A stretch of 64,000 nt of DNA from Streptomyces odontomachi (GTDB taxonomy: Bacteria; Actinomycetota; Actinomycetes; Streptomycetales; Streptomycetaceae). The notes under the pieces are model-generated. The model did no database searches, was not told where the DNA came from, and was given only the letters and a program-made list of their open reading frames with translations. This document shows, in pieces, positions 25,307 to 34,436 of this stretch (positions are counted from its first letter, which is position 1; the number at the start of each line of letters is the position of its first letter). The position numbers and the translations under genes were made by a program. The stretch lies in the NCBI RefSeq assembly GCF_024435355.1, contig NZ_JAMJWG010000001.1, positions 496,001 to 560,000 on the forward strand. The letters run 5' to 3'.

Positions 25307-26761
25307 TCAGCCGTCCTCCGCGGTCACCCGATCACCGGGCGCGGGTGGTGTCGTCCCCGTGGCGCCCGCTGCGCGTCGCCCGGAGGCCGTCGACCGCCGA
25401 GAGGGGAGCAAGGCGGCGGGCAGGAGAGCGGTGGCGGCGAGTGCGGCCATGAGGAGCATGGCCGATCCCATGGGCGCAACGGTCGCCGTCGGGTGTGCGG
25501 CGGCCGTGGACGCCACGGATGGCATGACGCCGGTGGCTATGGCGATGCCCAGGGCGGACCCGACGTTGTTGGCGGTCTGCTTGAGGCCACCGACGACTCC
25601 GGCGTAGCGCGGGGGCGCGTCACCGACGACGGTGCCGGTGGCGGTGACCATGACGGTGGCGAAGCCCGCCCCCATGGCGGTGAACCCCGCAGGTCCCGCC
25701 CATCCGGCCCGACCGAGGGCGCCGAGCGCGGCGATGCCGAGTGCCACCAGGAGCACACCGCCCAGCGCGGTGCGGCGCGCTCCGACGCGGCGCAACGCCA
25801 TGCCGGCGACGGGGGCTCCCACGATCATGAACGCGGTGAGCGGAAGAACCCGCAGCGCGCTGGTGAACGCGTCGAGGCCCAGCCCGTGCTGGAGGTAGAA
25901 CGCGGCCGCGAACAAGGTGCCGAACACACCGGCGGTCGTGGCCAGCAGCATCGCCGTCGAAGCGGTGACGGGCCGGGAACGTGCCACCGTGCCGGGCACG
26001 ATCGGATGCGTCGCACGTCGCTCGTGCGCCACGAGACCGGCGGTGGCGCACGCCGCCACGGCGAAGCCGAGCAGGATCGGTGCAGCGGTCCAGCCGTGCG
26101 CCGGAGCCTCGACCACCACCGCGACCAGGGCCGCGAGGGCCACCGCGAGCAACCAGGCGCCCGCCAGGTCCAACTGCTCCTGCGGCCTGCGGCGTACGAC
26201 GCGTGGGATCCGCGTCGCGAGGGTCAGGGCGACGGCGACGAGCGCGAAGGGGACGTTGAGGAGGAACACCGAACGCCAGCCCAGGTGTGCCACCAGGGCC
26301 CCACCGAGGGCGGGACCCACCGCCGAGGCGATGCCGATCGCGCTGGTCCGGATGGCCACCGGCCGAGTGAGCCGGTCAGCGGGGTAGGCCGTGCGCAACA
26401 GCGCCAGCGTGGCCGGCTGGAGCAGCGCGGCGAAGACACCCTGGACGGCACGCAGGCCGATCACCCATCCGATGCCGGGAGCGGCGGCGATACCGGCCGA
26501 CGCCGCCGCGAAGCCGCACAGGCCGGCGAGGAACGTGCCCTGGTGTCCGTAACGGTCGCCGAGGCGCCCGGAGACGACGAGCAGCGCGCCGACCGCGATC
26601 AGGTAGGCGGTGCTGGCCCACTGGACCTGTGCCACGCTCGCCGCCAGCCCCTGCTGAAGGCGGGGCTGTGCGACCAGCAGCACGGTGCCGTCCAGGGCGA
26701 CGAGGGATGCCCCTGCGACGCTGGCCGCCAGCGCAAGTCGAGGGCGTATCGGGGCGTTCAC
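25307..26761 (-). CDS. DHA2-type MFS multidrug efflux transporter
   Basis: The 484-residue protein has about 14 membrane segments and DHA2-family marks: LVALDGTVLLVAQP in segment 1, GRLGDRYGHQGTF in the first cytoplasmic loop and SAIGIASAVGPALGGAL in the antiporter motif C region. It probably exports drugs or metabolites by proton antiport. The GTG at 26761 overlaps the tetR stop by four bases, so both genes are translated from one message under TetR control. Confidence 0.87.
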   Translation of the reverse strand: MNAPIRPRLALAASVAGASLVALDGTVLLVAQPRLQQGLAASVAQVQWASTAYLIAVGALLVVSGRLGDRYGHQGTFLAGLCGFAAASAGIAAAPGIGWVIGLRAVQGVFAALLQPATLALLRTAYPADRLTRPVAIRTSAIGIASAVGPALGGALVAHLGWRSVFLLNVPFALVAVALTLATRIPRVVRRRPQEQLDLAGAWLLAVALAALVAVVVEAPAHGWTAAPILLGFAVAACATAGLVAHERRATHPIVPGTVARSRPVTASTAMLLATTAGVFGTLFAAAFYLQHGLGLDAFTSALRVLPLTAFMIVGAPVAGMALRRVGARRTALGGVLLVALGIAALGALGRAGWAGPAGFTAMGAGFATVMVTATGTVVGDAPPRYAGVVGGLKQTANNVGSALGIAIATGVMPSVASTAAAHPTATVAPMGSAMLLMAALAATALLPAALLPSRRSTASGRRAAGATGTTPPAPGDRVTAEDG

Positions 26762-27387
26762 CGGCGGACCGGACCGAGGTGCGCATCCAGGGCGGCACCG
26801 AGGAGTTCGGCGAGCCGGTCCGCGCCCGGTGGTTCACCCTCCAGCATGAGCGGCAGGCTGCCCCGACTCCACAACTGGGCGATGCCGTGCACGTTGGCCC
26901 AGAGCGCGGCGGTCGTCACCTCGGGCCCGCCGGCTTTGCCGGGGCGGTGGGCGAACGCCTCCGCCTGGTGCCGGGCGACCAGGTCCACCAGGCCCCGGAA
27001 CAGCGGGAGGGTCGTTTCCCGAAGCCGTGGCTGGTCGGACGCCTGCCCGTCGCTGTCGAGCAGGTCGTGGCGGAACATCAGCTCGAACATGCCGGGGTTC
27101 TCGACGGCGAACCGCACGTAGGCCGTTGCGATCGCCGCCAGCCGTTCGCGCGGTGCCGCCGTGCTCTCGCCGGCCGCGGCGAACCGGGCCTTCAGGTCGG
27201 CGAAGCCGCGGTGGGCGATGGCGCTGAGCAGCGTGTGGTGGGTCGGGAAGTACCGGCGCGGCGCTCCGTGCGAGACGCCCGCCCGGCGGGCGATCTCCCG
27301 AAGCCCCAGCGCAGCCGTCCCCTCGGAGGCCACCAGTTCCACGCCGACGTCGACCAGGCGCTCGCGCAGAGGGGTCTCGATGTCCAT
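26758..27387 (-). CDS. TetR-family repressor of the efflux gene
   Basis: The 209-residue protein has an N-terminal helix-turn-helix (about residues 8-52; LREIARRAGVSHGAPRRYF) and a helical C-terminal ligand domain of the TetR_C_33-like kind with AYVRFAVENPGMFELMF. It is the first gene of a two-gene operon with the efflux pump. Its start at 27387 is 21 bases from a perfect palindrome, which fits self-repression relieved by a pump substrate. Confidence 0.88.
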   Translation of the reverse strand: MDIETPLRERLVDVGVELVASEGTAALGLREIARRAGVSHGAPRRYFPTHHTLLSAIAHRGFADLKARFAAAGESTAAPRERLAAIATAYVRFAVENPGMFELMFRHDLLDSDGQASDQPRLRETTLPLFRGLVDLVARHQAEAFAHRPGKAGGPEVTTAALWANVHGIAQLWSRGSLPLMLEGEPPGADRLAELLGAALDAHLGPVRR

Positions 27388-27407
27388 GGAAGCGGTCTAC
27401 CACCAGC

Positions 27408-27426
27408 GAGTAGACACTGTCTACTC
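27408..27426. promoter_or_regulatory. TetR operator, perfect 19-bp palindrome
   Basis: GAGTAGACACTGTCTACTC has nine-base arms around one C. It lies between the tetR start and the divergent methyltransferase gene (27492), so it may also control the latter. A further half-site GTCTAC sits at 27395-27400. Confidence 0.75.
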
Positions 27427-27491
27427 GACGTTCGGGCAGGACAGCCTGCTCGCGCGAAAAGATCAAGCCCGGACCGTGCGGCTGTGCCAGG

Positions 27492-28280
27492 ATGCTCGGC
27501 ATGTCCGGTCGTGCACTGAGCTTCGGCGTGAAGGCGGAAAGCTACGAACGGTTCCGGCCGGGATATCCGGCGGAGCTCGCCGACGTGGTGATGGCGTACG
27601 CAGCCCACCCCGTTCGCACCGCCCTCGAGATCGGTGCCGGTACCGGCAAGGCGACCCGCCTCTTCGCTGGACGCGGGGTCGCGGTCACCGCGACCGAGCC
27701 GGACGCAGCCATGCTCGCCGAACTGCGCCGGCATGTGCCGGCCGACGTCAGGACGGTGCAGGCCGCCTTCGAGGACCTGGCGACGGGGGAGACGGCGGGG
27801 GAGAAGTACGGCCTGGTGTACGCGGCGGCGGCGCTGCACTGGACGGATCCGGCCGACCGGTGGCCGCGCATGGCCGCACTGCTGGAGCCGGGCGGCGTGT
27901 TCGCCTCGTTCGGCGGGCCCGTCCGGCTGGCCGACCGGGACGTGGCGGAAGCCGTCGCAGCGGCAAGGGCGCCGTTCCTGGAGAGCGACGAGATCCCGTC
28001 CCCGGACGGGACACCGCCGGAGCACGCCATGCAGTGGCCGGGGACGGAACTGCAACGGTCCGAGTGGTTCACCGATGTCCGCCAGTCGGAGATCCCGCGG
28101 CGTGTGACGTTCGGCGCCCGGGACTACGTCGGCCATCTGTCGACCATCTCGGCCTACCTCGTGTTGCCGGCCCGTGCGCAGGAGCAGGTGTTCAGCCGGA
28201 TCATGCGGGTGCTGCCCGAGCAGGTCGAGATGGTGGCCGACATCACCGTGCACCTCGCGCGTCGGCGCCCCGAGCGGTAG
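27492..28280 (+). CDS. Class I SAM-dependent methyltransferase
   Basis: The 262-residue protein has the methyltransferase_11-type fold. Motif I is ALEIGAGTGKATRLFA (44-59), followed by acidic TEPDAAM and the motif AAALHWTDP. The opening SFGVKAESYERFRPGYP is shared by a common actinobacterial group of unknown substrate. The ATG at 27501 is an alternative start. It is divergent from tetR across the palindrome, so it could be co-regulated with the pump, for example modifying a compound that is then exported; that is speculation. Confidence 0.8.
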   Translation: MLGMSGRALSFGVKAESYERFRPGYPAELADVVMAYAAHPVRTALEIGAGTGKATRLFAGRGVAVTATEPDAAMLAELRRHVPADVRTVQAAFEDLATGETAGEKYGLVYAAAALHWTDPADRWPRMAALLEPGGVFASFGGPVRLADRDVAEAVAAARAPFLESDEIPSPDGTPPEHAMQWPGTELQRSEWFTDVRQSEIPRRVTFGARDYVGHLSTISAYLVLPARAQEQVFSRIMRVLPEQVEMVADITVHLARRRPER

Positions 28281-28350
28281 GGCGCGCCGCCTCGCGCATC
28301 CTCGTCGACCGGTGCGGGGTGCGGGTGTCCCGACGACGAAAGGAGACCGT

Positions 28351-29124
28351 GTGGCGGCCGAATCCGCGCTGCTGCTCGCCGCGGCGGGCTTCGCCGCCGG
28401 CCTGGCCGGCTCGATCGCCGGGCTGGCCTCGCTGGTGAGCTACCCGGCGCTGCTGGCCGCCGGCCTGCCGCCGCTGGCCGCCAACGTGACCAACACGGTC
28501 GCGATGTTCTCCACCGCGGTGGGCACGGCGGCCGGCTCACGCGAGGAACTGCGGGGCCAGCGAAGGCGCCTGGGCCGGCTCGCGCTGCTGGCGGCGCTGG
28601 GTGGCTCGGTCGGCGCCGCGCTGCTGCTCGGCACGCCGTCCTCGACCTTCGAACGGGTGGTGCCCTGGCTGATCGCCTCGGGGTCGGTACTGATCCTGGC
28701 CCGCAATCCGCTTCGCCGCCTCGCCGCGAGGCGGTCGGGCATGGCCGACGGTGCCGTCCGCAGGGGGTTGCTACCGGCCGGTGCGGTCCTGCTGGTGGGG
28801 CTGTACGGCGGCTACTTCGGCGCTGCCGCCGGTGTGTTGATGCTCGCCGTGCTGTCGCTGTCCCACACCGAACCGCTGCCGGTCACCAACGCGGTGAAGA
28901 ACATCGCCACGGGCGCGGCCAACGTCACCGCCGCGGTCGCCTACGCCTTCCTGGCACCGGTCGACTGGGGCGCCGCCGCGGCCCTCGGCCTCGGGTGCCT
29001 GGGCGGCAGCTGGATGGGGCCCGTGGTGGTGCGCCGGCTGCCCGAGACCCCGTTGCGCATCGCCATCGCGCTGGCCGGCCTCGGTCTGGCCGTCTCGCTG
29101 TGGCGCGCGGGGGGCGGGAGCTGA
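28351..29124 (+). CDS. TauE/SafE-family membrane permease
   Basis: The 257-residue protein has about eight membrane segments in two halves, each with the family pattern (GSIAGLASLVSYPALLAAGLP in the first; GGYFGAAAGVLMLAVL in the second, then LPVTNAVKNIATGAAN). The family exports or imports sulfur-containing or other small anions. The GTG at 28351 has AAGGAGA four bases upstream. Substrate unknown; no metabolic neighbour points to one. Confidence 0.82.
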   Translation: MAAESALLLAAAGFAAGLAGSIAGLASLVSYPALLAAGLPPLAANVTNTVAMFSTAVGTAAGSREELRGQRRRLGRLALLAALGGSVGAALLLGTPSSTFERVVPWLIASGSVLILARNPLRRLAARRSGMADGAVRRGLLPAGAVLLVGLYGGYFGAAAGVLMLAVLSLSHTEPLPVTNAVKNIATGAANVTAAVAYAFLAPVDWGAAAALGLGCLGGSWMGPVVVRRLPETPLRIAIALAGLGLAVSLWRAGGGS

Positions 29125-29151
29125 CGGTTTCCCCGACGCCGGTGCGCTGCC

Positions 29152-29940
29152 CTAACGCCAGTCCGCGTCACGGGACGCCGACGGCGGCAGGGTCTCGATC
29201 TTCGCTCGGATCTCCTGCATGACGGCGACGATGCGGCGCTCATGCTCGTCGGTGAGCCGGGACACCGGCACCGAGCAGCTGATGGCATCGACGGGCGGTG
29301 CGTCGTAGCGCAGCGCGAAGCCGAATCCGGTGATGCCGACGACCGTCTCCTCGTGGTCGATCGAGTAGCCGCGCCGGCGGACCGTGGCGAGGTCGGCGAG
29401 CAGCGCGGCGCGTTCGGTGTGGGTGTTCTGCGTGCAGGACGCCAGCGGCCCCTCGGGCAGCGGGAGTTCGTCGTCGGGGCGTTCGGCGAGCAGCGCCTTG
29501 CCGAGGGCGCCGGCGTGCGCGGGGACCCGCCGGCCGACCCGGCTGATGGTGCGCAGGTACTCATGGGATTCACGGGTCGCGAGGTAGACCACGTCCGTGT
29601 CGTCGAGGCGCGCCAGGTGGATGGTCTCCCCGAGGGCGTCCGAGGCCTCGTCGAGATACGGGCGCACCCTTCGCACCCGGCGGTCGCCGTCGAGGTAGCT
29701 GGTGCCGGTGAGCAGGGCACGGATCCCGATGCCGTAGAGCGAGCCGGTCGTGTCGATGCGCACCCAGCCGTGTTCGACGAGGGTCTGCAACAGGGCGTAC
29801 ATGCTGCTGCGCGGTACCCGCAGCTGTTCGGAGATCTCCCGCAGCCGTGCCGGCCGGTCGCCCCGGGAGGCCAGCAGCTCCAGCACCGCGACGGTACGCA
29901 CCGCCGACTTCACCTCGGGGACGCCCCCACTCTGCGACAT
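29152..29940 (-). CDS. IclR-family transcriptional regulator
   Basis: The 262-residue protein has an IclR N-terminal winged helix (AVRTVAVLELLASRGDRPAR, then LRVPRSSMYALLQTLVEHG) and an effector-binding domain with HAGALGKALLAE and GYSIDHEETVVGITGFGF. It is divergent from the permease and glucarate dehydratase genes, which it probably controls in response to a sugar acid. The ATG at 29940 gives the usual family start but has no clear ribosome-binding site; an ATG at 29973 has GAGG upstream and is a real alternative. Confidence 0.87.
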   Translation of the reverse strand: MSQSGGVPEVKSAVRTVAVLELLASRGDRPARLREISEQLRVPRSSMYALLQTLVEHGWVRIDTTGSLYGIGIRALLTGTSYLDGDRRVRRVRPYLDEASDALGETIHLARLDDTDVVYLATRESHEYLRTISRVGRRVPAHAGALGKALLAERPDDELPLPEGPLASCTQNTHTERAALLADLATVRRRGYSIDHEETVVGITGFGFALRYDAPPVDAISCSVPVSRLTDEHERRIVAVMQEIRAKIETLPPSASRDADWR

Positions 29941-30023
29941 GCACCGATCGTAGATCCGTCGCTGCACACCCATTGACCTCGTGCGCCGCGGGTCCCTAAC
30001 CTCCATCCCCATACTTAGACGCT

Positions 30024-30039
30024 GTCTTCATATGAGGAC
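30024..30039. promoter_or_regulatory. Candidate IclR operator
   Basis: GTCTTCATATGAGGAC is a 16-base near-palindrome (one mismatched pair) with the perfect core TCATATGA, placed between the divergent IclR and permease genes. TACTTAGAC just left may belong to a promoter. Confidence 0.55.
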
Positions 30040-30085
30040 AAGTAAGGCAACTGCTGGGACACCGCTCGAGTGGGGAATCGACTTC

Positions 30086-31423
30086 ATGCCACTTGTTGTC
30101 GTCGGGATCAGCGTGCTGGTCCTGCTTCTGTTGATGACGAAGCTGCGTCTGAACGGCTTCGCCGCCCTGCTGCTCGTCGCCGTGGGCGTCGCAGTGGTCC
30201 GGGGGATACCCCTGGAGAAGATCCCGGACGTGCTCTCGGAGGGCATCGGGGGCCAGATCGGCGACACGATGCTCACCATCGGACTCGGCGCCATGATCGG
30301 CCGGGTGATGGGTGACTGCGGCGCGGCCCAGCGCATCGCGGGCAAGCTGCTCGACATCTGCGGCCCGCGCGGGGTGCAGTGGGCGATGGTGCTGAGCGCC
30401 ATGGTCATCGGCGTCACCATGTTCTACGAGGCCGCCTTCGTCATCATCGTGCCCGTCGCGTTCACCCTGGTCAGAGTTACCCGAGCCAACCTGCTGTGGG
30501 TCGGCCTCCCGATGTCGATCGCGCTGTCCACCATGCACAGCTTCCTGCCCCCGCACCCCGGACCGACCGCGGTCGCCTCGACCTTCCACGCGTCGATCGG
30601 CCTGACGCTGCTCTACGGCCTCTTCATCGCCGTGCCGGCCGGCGCGCTCATCGCCCTGGTGTGGCCACGGCTGCCGTTCGTGCGGGCGATGCACCCCACC
30701 ATCCCCGAGGGCCTGGTGAGCGAGCGCACGTTCACCGAAGAGGAGATGCCGGGGATGGGCTGGTCGCTGTCGGTGGCCCTGCTGCCCGTGGTGCTGATCG
30801 CCGGGGCCGCGATCACCGACATGGCCACCTCCGGCTCCGGTCCCGTCCTGCACACCGTCGCCTTCGTCGGTGCGGCGCCGATCGCCCTGCTGCTCACGCT
30901 GCTCGTCGCCGTCTGGGCGTTCGGACCGCGCATCGGCCGGAGCCTGGACGAGGTCAGCGCGTCATGCCGGTCGGCGGCCCAGGCGATGGCCATGATCCTG
31001 CTCGTCATCGGCGCGGGCGGCGCCTTCAAGCAGGTCCTCGTCGACGGTGGGATCTCCGACTACATCAAGGACGTGAGCGGCGGCTGGTCCATCTCCCCCA
31101 TCATCCTGGCCTGGCTCATCGCGGTCATCCTCCGGGTGGCCCTCGGGTCGGCGACGGTGGCCGTGGTCACGGCCTCCGGCGTGGTGCTGCCGCTGGTGGC
31201 GGGCAGCGGGGTACACCCGGAGATCATGGTGCTCGCCGTCTCGTGTGGATCGATCGCCTTCTCCCACGTCAACGACCCGGGCTTCTGGATGTTCAAGGAG
31301 TACTTCAACCTGTCCGTCATCGACGCGATCAAGGCGCGCACCTCCTACACCACGGTGCTCGCCGTCCTAGGCCTGGGCGGCGTACTGGCCGTGGAACGGG
31401 TACTGGACGTCATCGGCGTGTGA
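30086..31423 (+). CDS. GntP-family sugar-acid permease
   Basis: The 445-residue protein has 12-14 membrane segments and aligns by eye with gluconate permeases from its first residues ([20 protein letters not shown]). Other family marks are [12 protein letters not shown] and [19 protein letters not shown]. It imports an aldonate or aldarate with protons. The ATG at 30086 was chosen for this match, with GGGGAA eight bases upstream; an ATG at 30032 would add 18 residues. The next gene makes glucarate dehydratase, so glucarate is the likely substrate, although enterobacterial glucarate transport uses a different family. Confidence 0.88.
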   Translation: MPLVVVGISVLVLLLLMTKLRLNGFAALLLVAVGVAVVRGIPLEKIPDVLSEGIGGQIGDTMLTIGLGAMIGRVMGDCGAAQRIAGKLLDICGPRGVQWAMVLSAMVIGVTMFYEAAFVIIVPVAFTLVRVTRANLLWVGLPMSIALSTMHSFLPPHPGPTAVASTFHASIGLTLLYGLFIAVPAGALIALVWPRLPFVRAMHPTIPEGLVSERTFTEEEMPGMGWSLSVALLPVVLIAGAAITDMATSGSGPVLHTVAFVGAAPIALLLTLLVAVWAFGPRIGRSLDEVSASCRSAAQAMAMILLVIGAGGAFKQVLVDGGISDYIKDVSGGWSISPIILAWLIAVILRVALGSATVAVVTASGVVLPLVAGSGVHPEIMVLAVSCGSIAFSHVNDPGFWMFKEYFNLSVIDAIKARTSYTTVLAVLGLGGVLAVERVLDVIGV

Positions 31424-31533
31424 GGCTCCCGAGCGTGTCCCGTGCTCGAGGTCACCGCGAGCGCATATCTTTCCGCAGCGTGCCGCCTCCCGGCGCGCGT
31501 ACGCCCACGCGATCCGTTGGAGGAACCCCCGTC

Positions 31534-32862
31534 ATGAGCCAGCCCGTCGTCACCGCGTTCACCGTCTATCCGGTCGCGGGCCGAGACTCGATGGCGCTGA
31601 ACCTCTCCGGCGCCCACGGCCCCTACTTCACCCGGAACGTCGTGGTCGTCGAGGATTCCGAAGGGCGCACCGGGCTGGGCGAGGTACCGGGCGGCGAGCC
31701 GATCACCCAGACCCTGCGGGAGGCCGCTCCCCTCGTCGTCGGCGCACGCCTCGGCGATTACCAGGCCGTGCTGCGCGCCGTCGGGGACCGGTTCGCCGAC
31801 CGCGACCGGGCCGGCCGGGGCGAGCAGACCTTCGACCTGCGCACCACCGTGCACGCCGTCACCGCCGTCGAGTCGGCGCTCCTGGACCTGCTGGGGCAGC
31901 ACCTGGAGGTCCCCGTCGCCGCCCTGCTGGGCAACGGCAAGCAACGTGACGCCGTCCGGGTCCTCGGCTACCTCTTCTACGTGGGCGACCCCGACCGGAC
32001 CGACCTGGAGTACGCCCGAGAGGCCGACGCGGACGTGGCGTGGTACCGGATCCGCCACGAGGAGGCGCTCACTACGGAGGCCATCGTCCGGCAGGCCGAG
32101 GCCACCCACGACCGGTACGGATTCAGCGACTTCAAGCTCAAGGGGGGCGTCCTGCCGGGCAGCGCGGAAGTCCAGGCGGTGCGGGCGCTCAAGGAACGCT
32201 TCCCAGCAGCCCGGATCACCCTCGACCCGAACGGGGCGTGGTCGCTGCGGGAAGCCGTCGACCTGTGCAGGCCCCTGGTGGGCACGCTCACCTACGCCGA
32301 GGACCCGTGCGGCGCCGAAGGCGGCTACTCCGGGCGGGAGATCCTCGCGGAGTTCCGCCGGGCCACCGCGCTGCCCACCGCCACCAACATGATCGCGACC
32401 GACTGGCGCCAGCTGACCCACGCACTGGCCTTGCAGTCGGTCTCCATCCCGCTCGCCGACCCGCACTTCTGGACCATGCAGGGGTCGGTACGGGTGGCCC
32501 AGCTGTGCAACGCGATGGGGCTGACATGGGGTTGCCACTCCAACAACCACTTCGACATCTCCCTGGCGATGATGGCCCACTGCGGCGCCGCGGCGCCCGG
32601 CGCGTACAACGCCCTGGACACCCACTGGATCTGGCAGGAGGGCATGGAGCGGCTCACCGTCGAGCCCCCGGCGATCGTCCAGGGCGAGGTCGCCGTCCCG
32701 GACACCCCCGGACTCGGTGTGCGGCTCGACAGGGACAGGCTGCTCGCCGCCCACGAGCTCTACCAGGAGAAGTCCCTCTCCGGCCGGGACGACGCGACCG
32801 CCATGCGGTACCTGATCGACGGCTGGGCGTTCGACGCCAAACGCCCGTGCCTGGTGCGCTGA
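31534..32862 (+). CDS. gudD: Glucarate dehydratase
   Basis: The 442-residue protein is a glucarate dehydratase of the enolase superfamily, converting D-glucarate (and L-idarate) to 5-keto-4-deoxyglucarate. It has the lysine motif FKLKGG, metal-ligand motifs LDPNGAWS and YAEDPCG, and the catalytic-His motif [11 protein letters not shown]. Its length is close to the E. coli enzyme. The ATG at 31534 follows TTGGAGGAAC. It follows the permease by 110 bases. The next enzyme of the pathway (5-keto-4-deoxyglucarate dehydratase or aldolase) is not in the window. Confidence 0.93.
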   Translation: MSQPVVTAFTVYPVAGRDSMALNLSGAHGPYFTRNVVVVEDSEGRTGLGEVPGGEPITQTLREAAPLVVGARLGDYQAVLRAVGDRFADRDRAGRGEQTFDLRTTVHAVTAVESALLDLLGQHLEVPVAALLGNGKQRDAVRVLGYLFYVGDPDRTDLEYAREADADVAWYRIRHEEALTTEAIVRQAEATHDRYGFSDFKLKGGVLPGSAEVQAVRALKERFPAARITLDPNGAWSLREAVDLCRPLVGTLTYAEDPCGAEGGYSGREILAEFRRATALPTATNMIATDWRQLTHALALQSVSIPLADPHFWTMQGSVRVAQLCNAMGLTWGCHSNNHFDISLAMMAHCGAAAPGAYNALDTHWIWQEGMERLTVEPPAIVQGEVAVPDTPGLGVRLDRDRLLAAHELYQEKSLSGRDDATAMRYLIDGWAFDAKRPCLVR

Positions 32863-32870
32863 GGCCCGGC

Positions 32871-32886
32871 ACTGGAACGGTTCAGT
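32871..32886. promoter_or_regulatory. Candidate LacI-family operator A
   Basis: ACTGGAACGGTTCAGT is a CG-centred palindrome (six of eight pairs) of LacI type, eight bases after the gudD stop and upstream of the LacI gene. It shares AACGGTTC with site B. Confidence 0.5.
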
Positions 32887-32982
32887 AGATGGGTGCGCTT
32901 CCTGACGGTGGATCGGCACCCGATCGGCCCGCCGGGCACGGTACCCTCGGGGCGGCGCGCAGGGCGGGCGCCGGACGATGCC

Positions 32983-32998
32983 ACTCAAACGGTTCCGT
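32983..32998. promoter_or_regulatory. Candidate LacI-family operator B
   Basis: ACTCAAACGGTTCCGT shares the core AACGGTTC and the leading ACT with site A, 112 bases away. Two such sites in one leader fit self-regulation by looping. The match is imperfect. Confidence 0.42.
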
Positions 32999-33097
32999 AC
33001 CGCTGCGCGTTGCAGACGGCCCGGAGCGGCTCGCGTTGACGGGCGACCGGCGCGGTGACGGTGCACGACGATTCCGGGACGAGAGCGGGCGCGGCGA

Positions 33098-34123
33098 GTG
33101 AAGCAGCAGGATGGCAGGGCCACCATCAAGGACGTGGCGGCCCGAGCAGGTGTGTCCCCCTCGGCGGTGTCCATGGCGCTGCACGGCCGCCCCGGGGTGT
33201 CGGCAGCGACCCGCGAGCGCATCCTGCGCGCGGCCGGCGACCTGGGCTGGCAGCCGAACACCGCGGCCCAGTCGCTGTCCGGCCGGCACGTGCACACCGT
33301 CGGACTCGCCATCGCCCGCCCCGCCCGCATGCTCGGCCTCGAACCCTTCTACATGGAGTTCATCTCCGGCATAGAGAGCGTCCTGAGCGGCCGGTCCTGC
33401 TCGTTGCTGCTGCGCCTGGTCGAAGCCGGCCAGGAGACGGAGGTGCATCGCGAATGGTGGCAGGGCGGCCGGGTCAACGGCAGCATCCTCGTCGACCTGC
33501 GCGTCGACGACCCCCGTATACCCGCCCTGGCCCCGATCGGACTGCCCGCCGTGGTGGTCGGCCACCCCTCGCTGGCGGGGCCGTTCACCTCCGTGTGGAC
33601 CGATGACGAGTCCGCCGTCCGTGACGCGGTCCGCTATCTCGCGGCCCTGGGCCACCGGCGCATCGCCCGGGTGGGCGGGCCGCCCGAACTCGGCCACACC
33701 CTGATCCGCACCGAGGCCTTCGACCGGACCGCTCGCGAACTCGGGCTGGCCGCACGCACCACCCACACCAGCTTCTCGGCCGACGACGGGGCACACGCCT
33801 GCCGCGCCCTGCTGCTCGCCCCCGACCGGCCCACGGCCATCATGTTCGACAACGACATCATGGCCGTCGCGGCCCTCGGCGTGGCCGCCGAGTTCGGCCT
33901 GTCGGTCCCCGGTGACCTCTCGCTGCTCGCCTGGGACGACTCGCAACTGTGCCAGCTCACCCGCCCGATGCTGTCGGCGATGCAACACGACGTCTTCGCC
34001 TTCGGCGCCGATGTCACCCGGACGCTCTTCGACGTCATGGAAGGCACCGCGGCCGAGTCGCACGCCGCGCAGTCGCCCACCCTGATGCCCCGCGGCACCA
34101 CGGCACCGCCGCCCTACGGATGA
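33098..34123 (+). CDS. LacI-family transcriptional regulator
   Basis: The 341-residue protein has the LacI headpiece (ATIKDVAARAGVSPSAVSMAL, then ATRERILRAAGDLGWQPNTAA with the hinge helix) and a periplasmic-binding-protein-like sensor domain. The specificity motif VPGDLSLLAWDD lies near the C-terminus. It is in the same direction as gudD and the GH26 gene. Two CG-centred palindromes lie upstream. It could regulate the mannanase gene downstream, the glucarate genes upstream, or both. The GTG at 33098 has only a weak ribosome-binding site. Confidence 0.88.
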   Translation: MKQQDGRATIKDVAARAGVSPSAVSMALHGRPGVSAATRERILRAAGDLGWQPNTAAQSLSGRHVHTVGLAIARPARMLGLEPFYMEFISGIESVLSGRSCSLLLRLVEAGQETEVHREWWQGGRVNGSILVDLRVDDPRIPALAPIGLPAVVVGHPSLAGPFTSVWTDDESAVRDAVRYLAALGHRRIARVGGPPELGHTLIRTEAFDRTARELGLAARTTHTSFSADDGAHACRALLLAPDRPTAIMFDNDIMAVAALGVAAEFGLSVPGDLSLLAWDDSQLCQLTRPMLSAMQHDVFAFGADVTRTLFDVMEGTAAESHAAQSPTLMPRGTTAPPPYG

Positions 34124-34436
34124 GCCTGCCCTCCGGCCTCCTCACCGCCCTCTGACTGCCTTTTACTTACACGTTTTAGTTCCCGCTGCGTCGAGCATTG
34201 ACATGCCCACGGCGTAAGCCTACCTTTCCAGAGCATTGGTCCAGGCCATCTGGTGAGCTCTGGCGACGGCGCCGCTCTGCCCGTCACTTGAAACGCTAAA
34301 GCTACCGGCTGGTCAGGTAAGGACCGTGGATGAGCCCTCGCGCGTGAGGGGCGTTCCGTGCGGGTCGTCCCGTGCGAGCCACGCTCCCTACGCGTCGCCC
34401 CGTACGTGCCACCCCCCCCAACCTCTGGAGCATGTG
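34124..34436. other. 313-bp leader region of the mannanase gene
   Basis: No gene. An AT-rich patch near 34160-34185 contains TTACACGTTTTAG, and TTGAAACGCTAAAGC lies near 34288. Both resemble LacI-family half-sites but neither is a clean palindrome. The promoter of the mannanase gene must be here. Confidence 0.45.
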
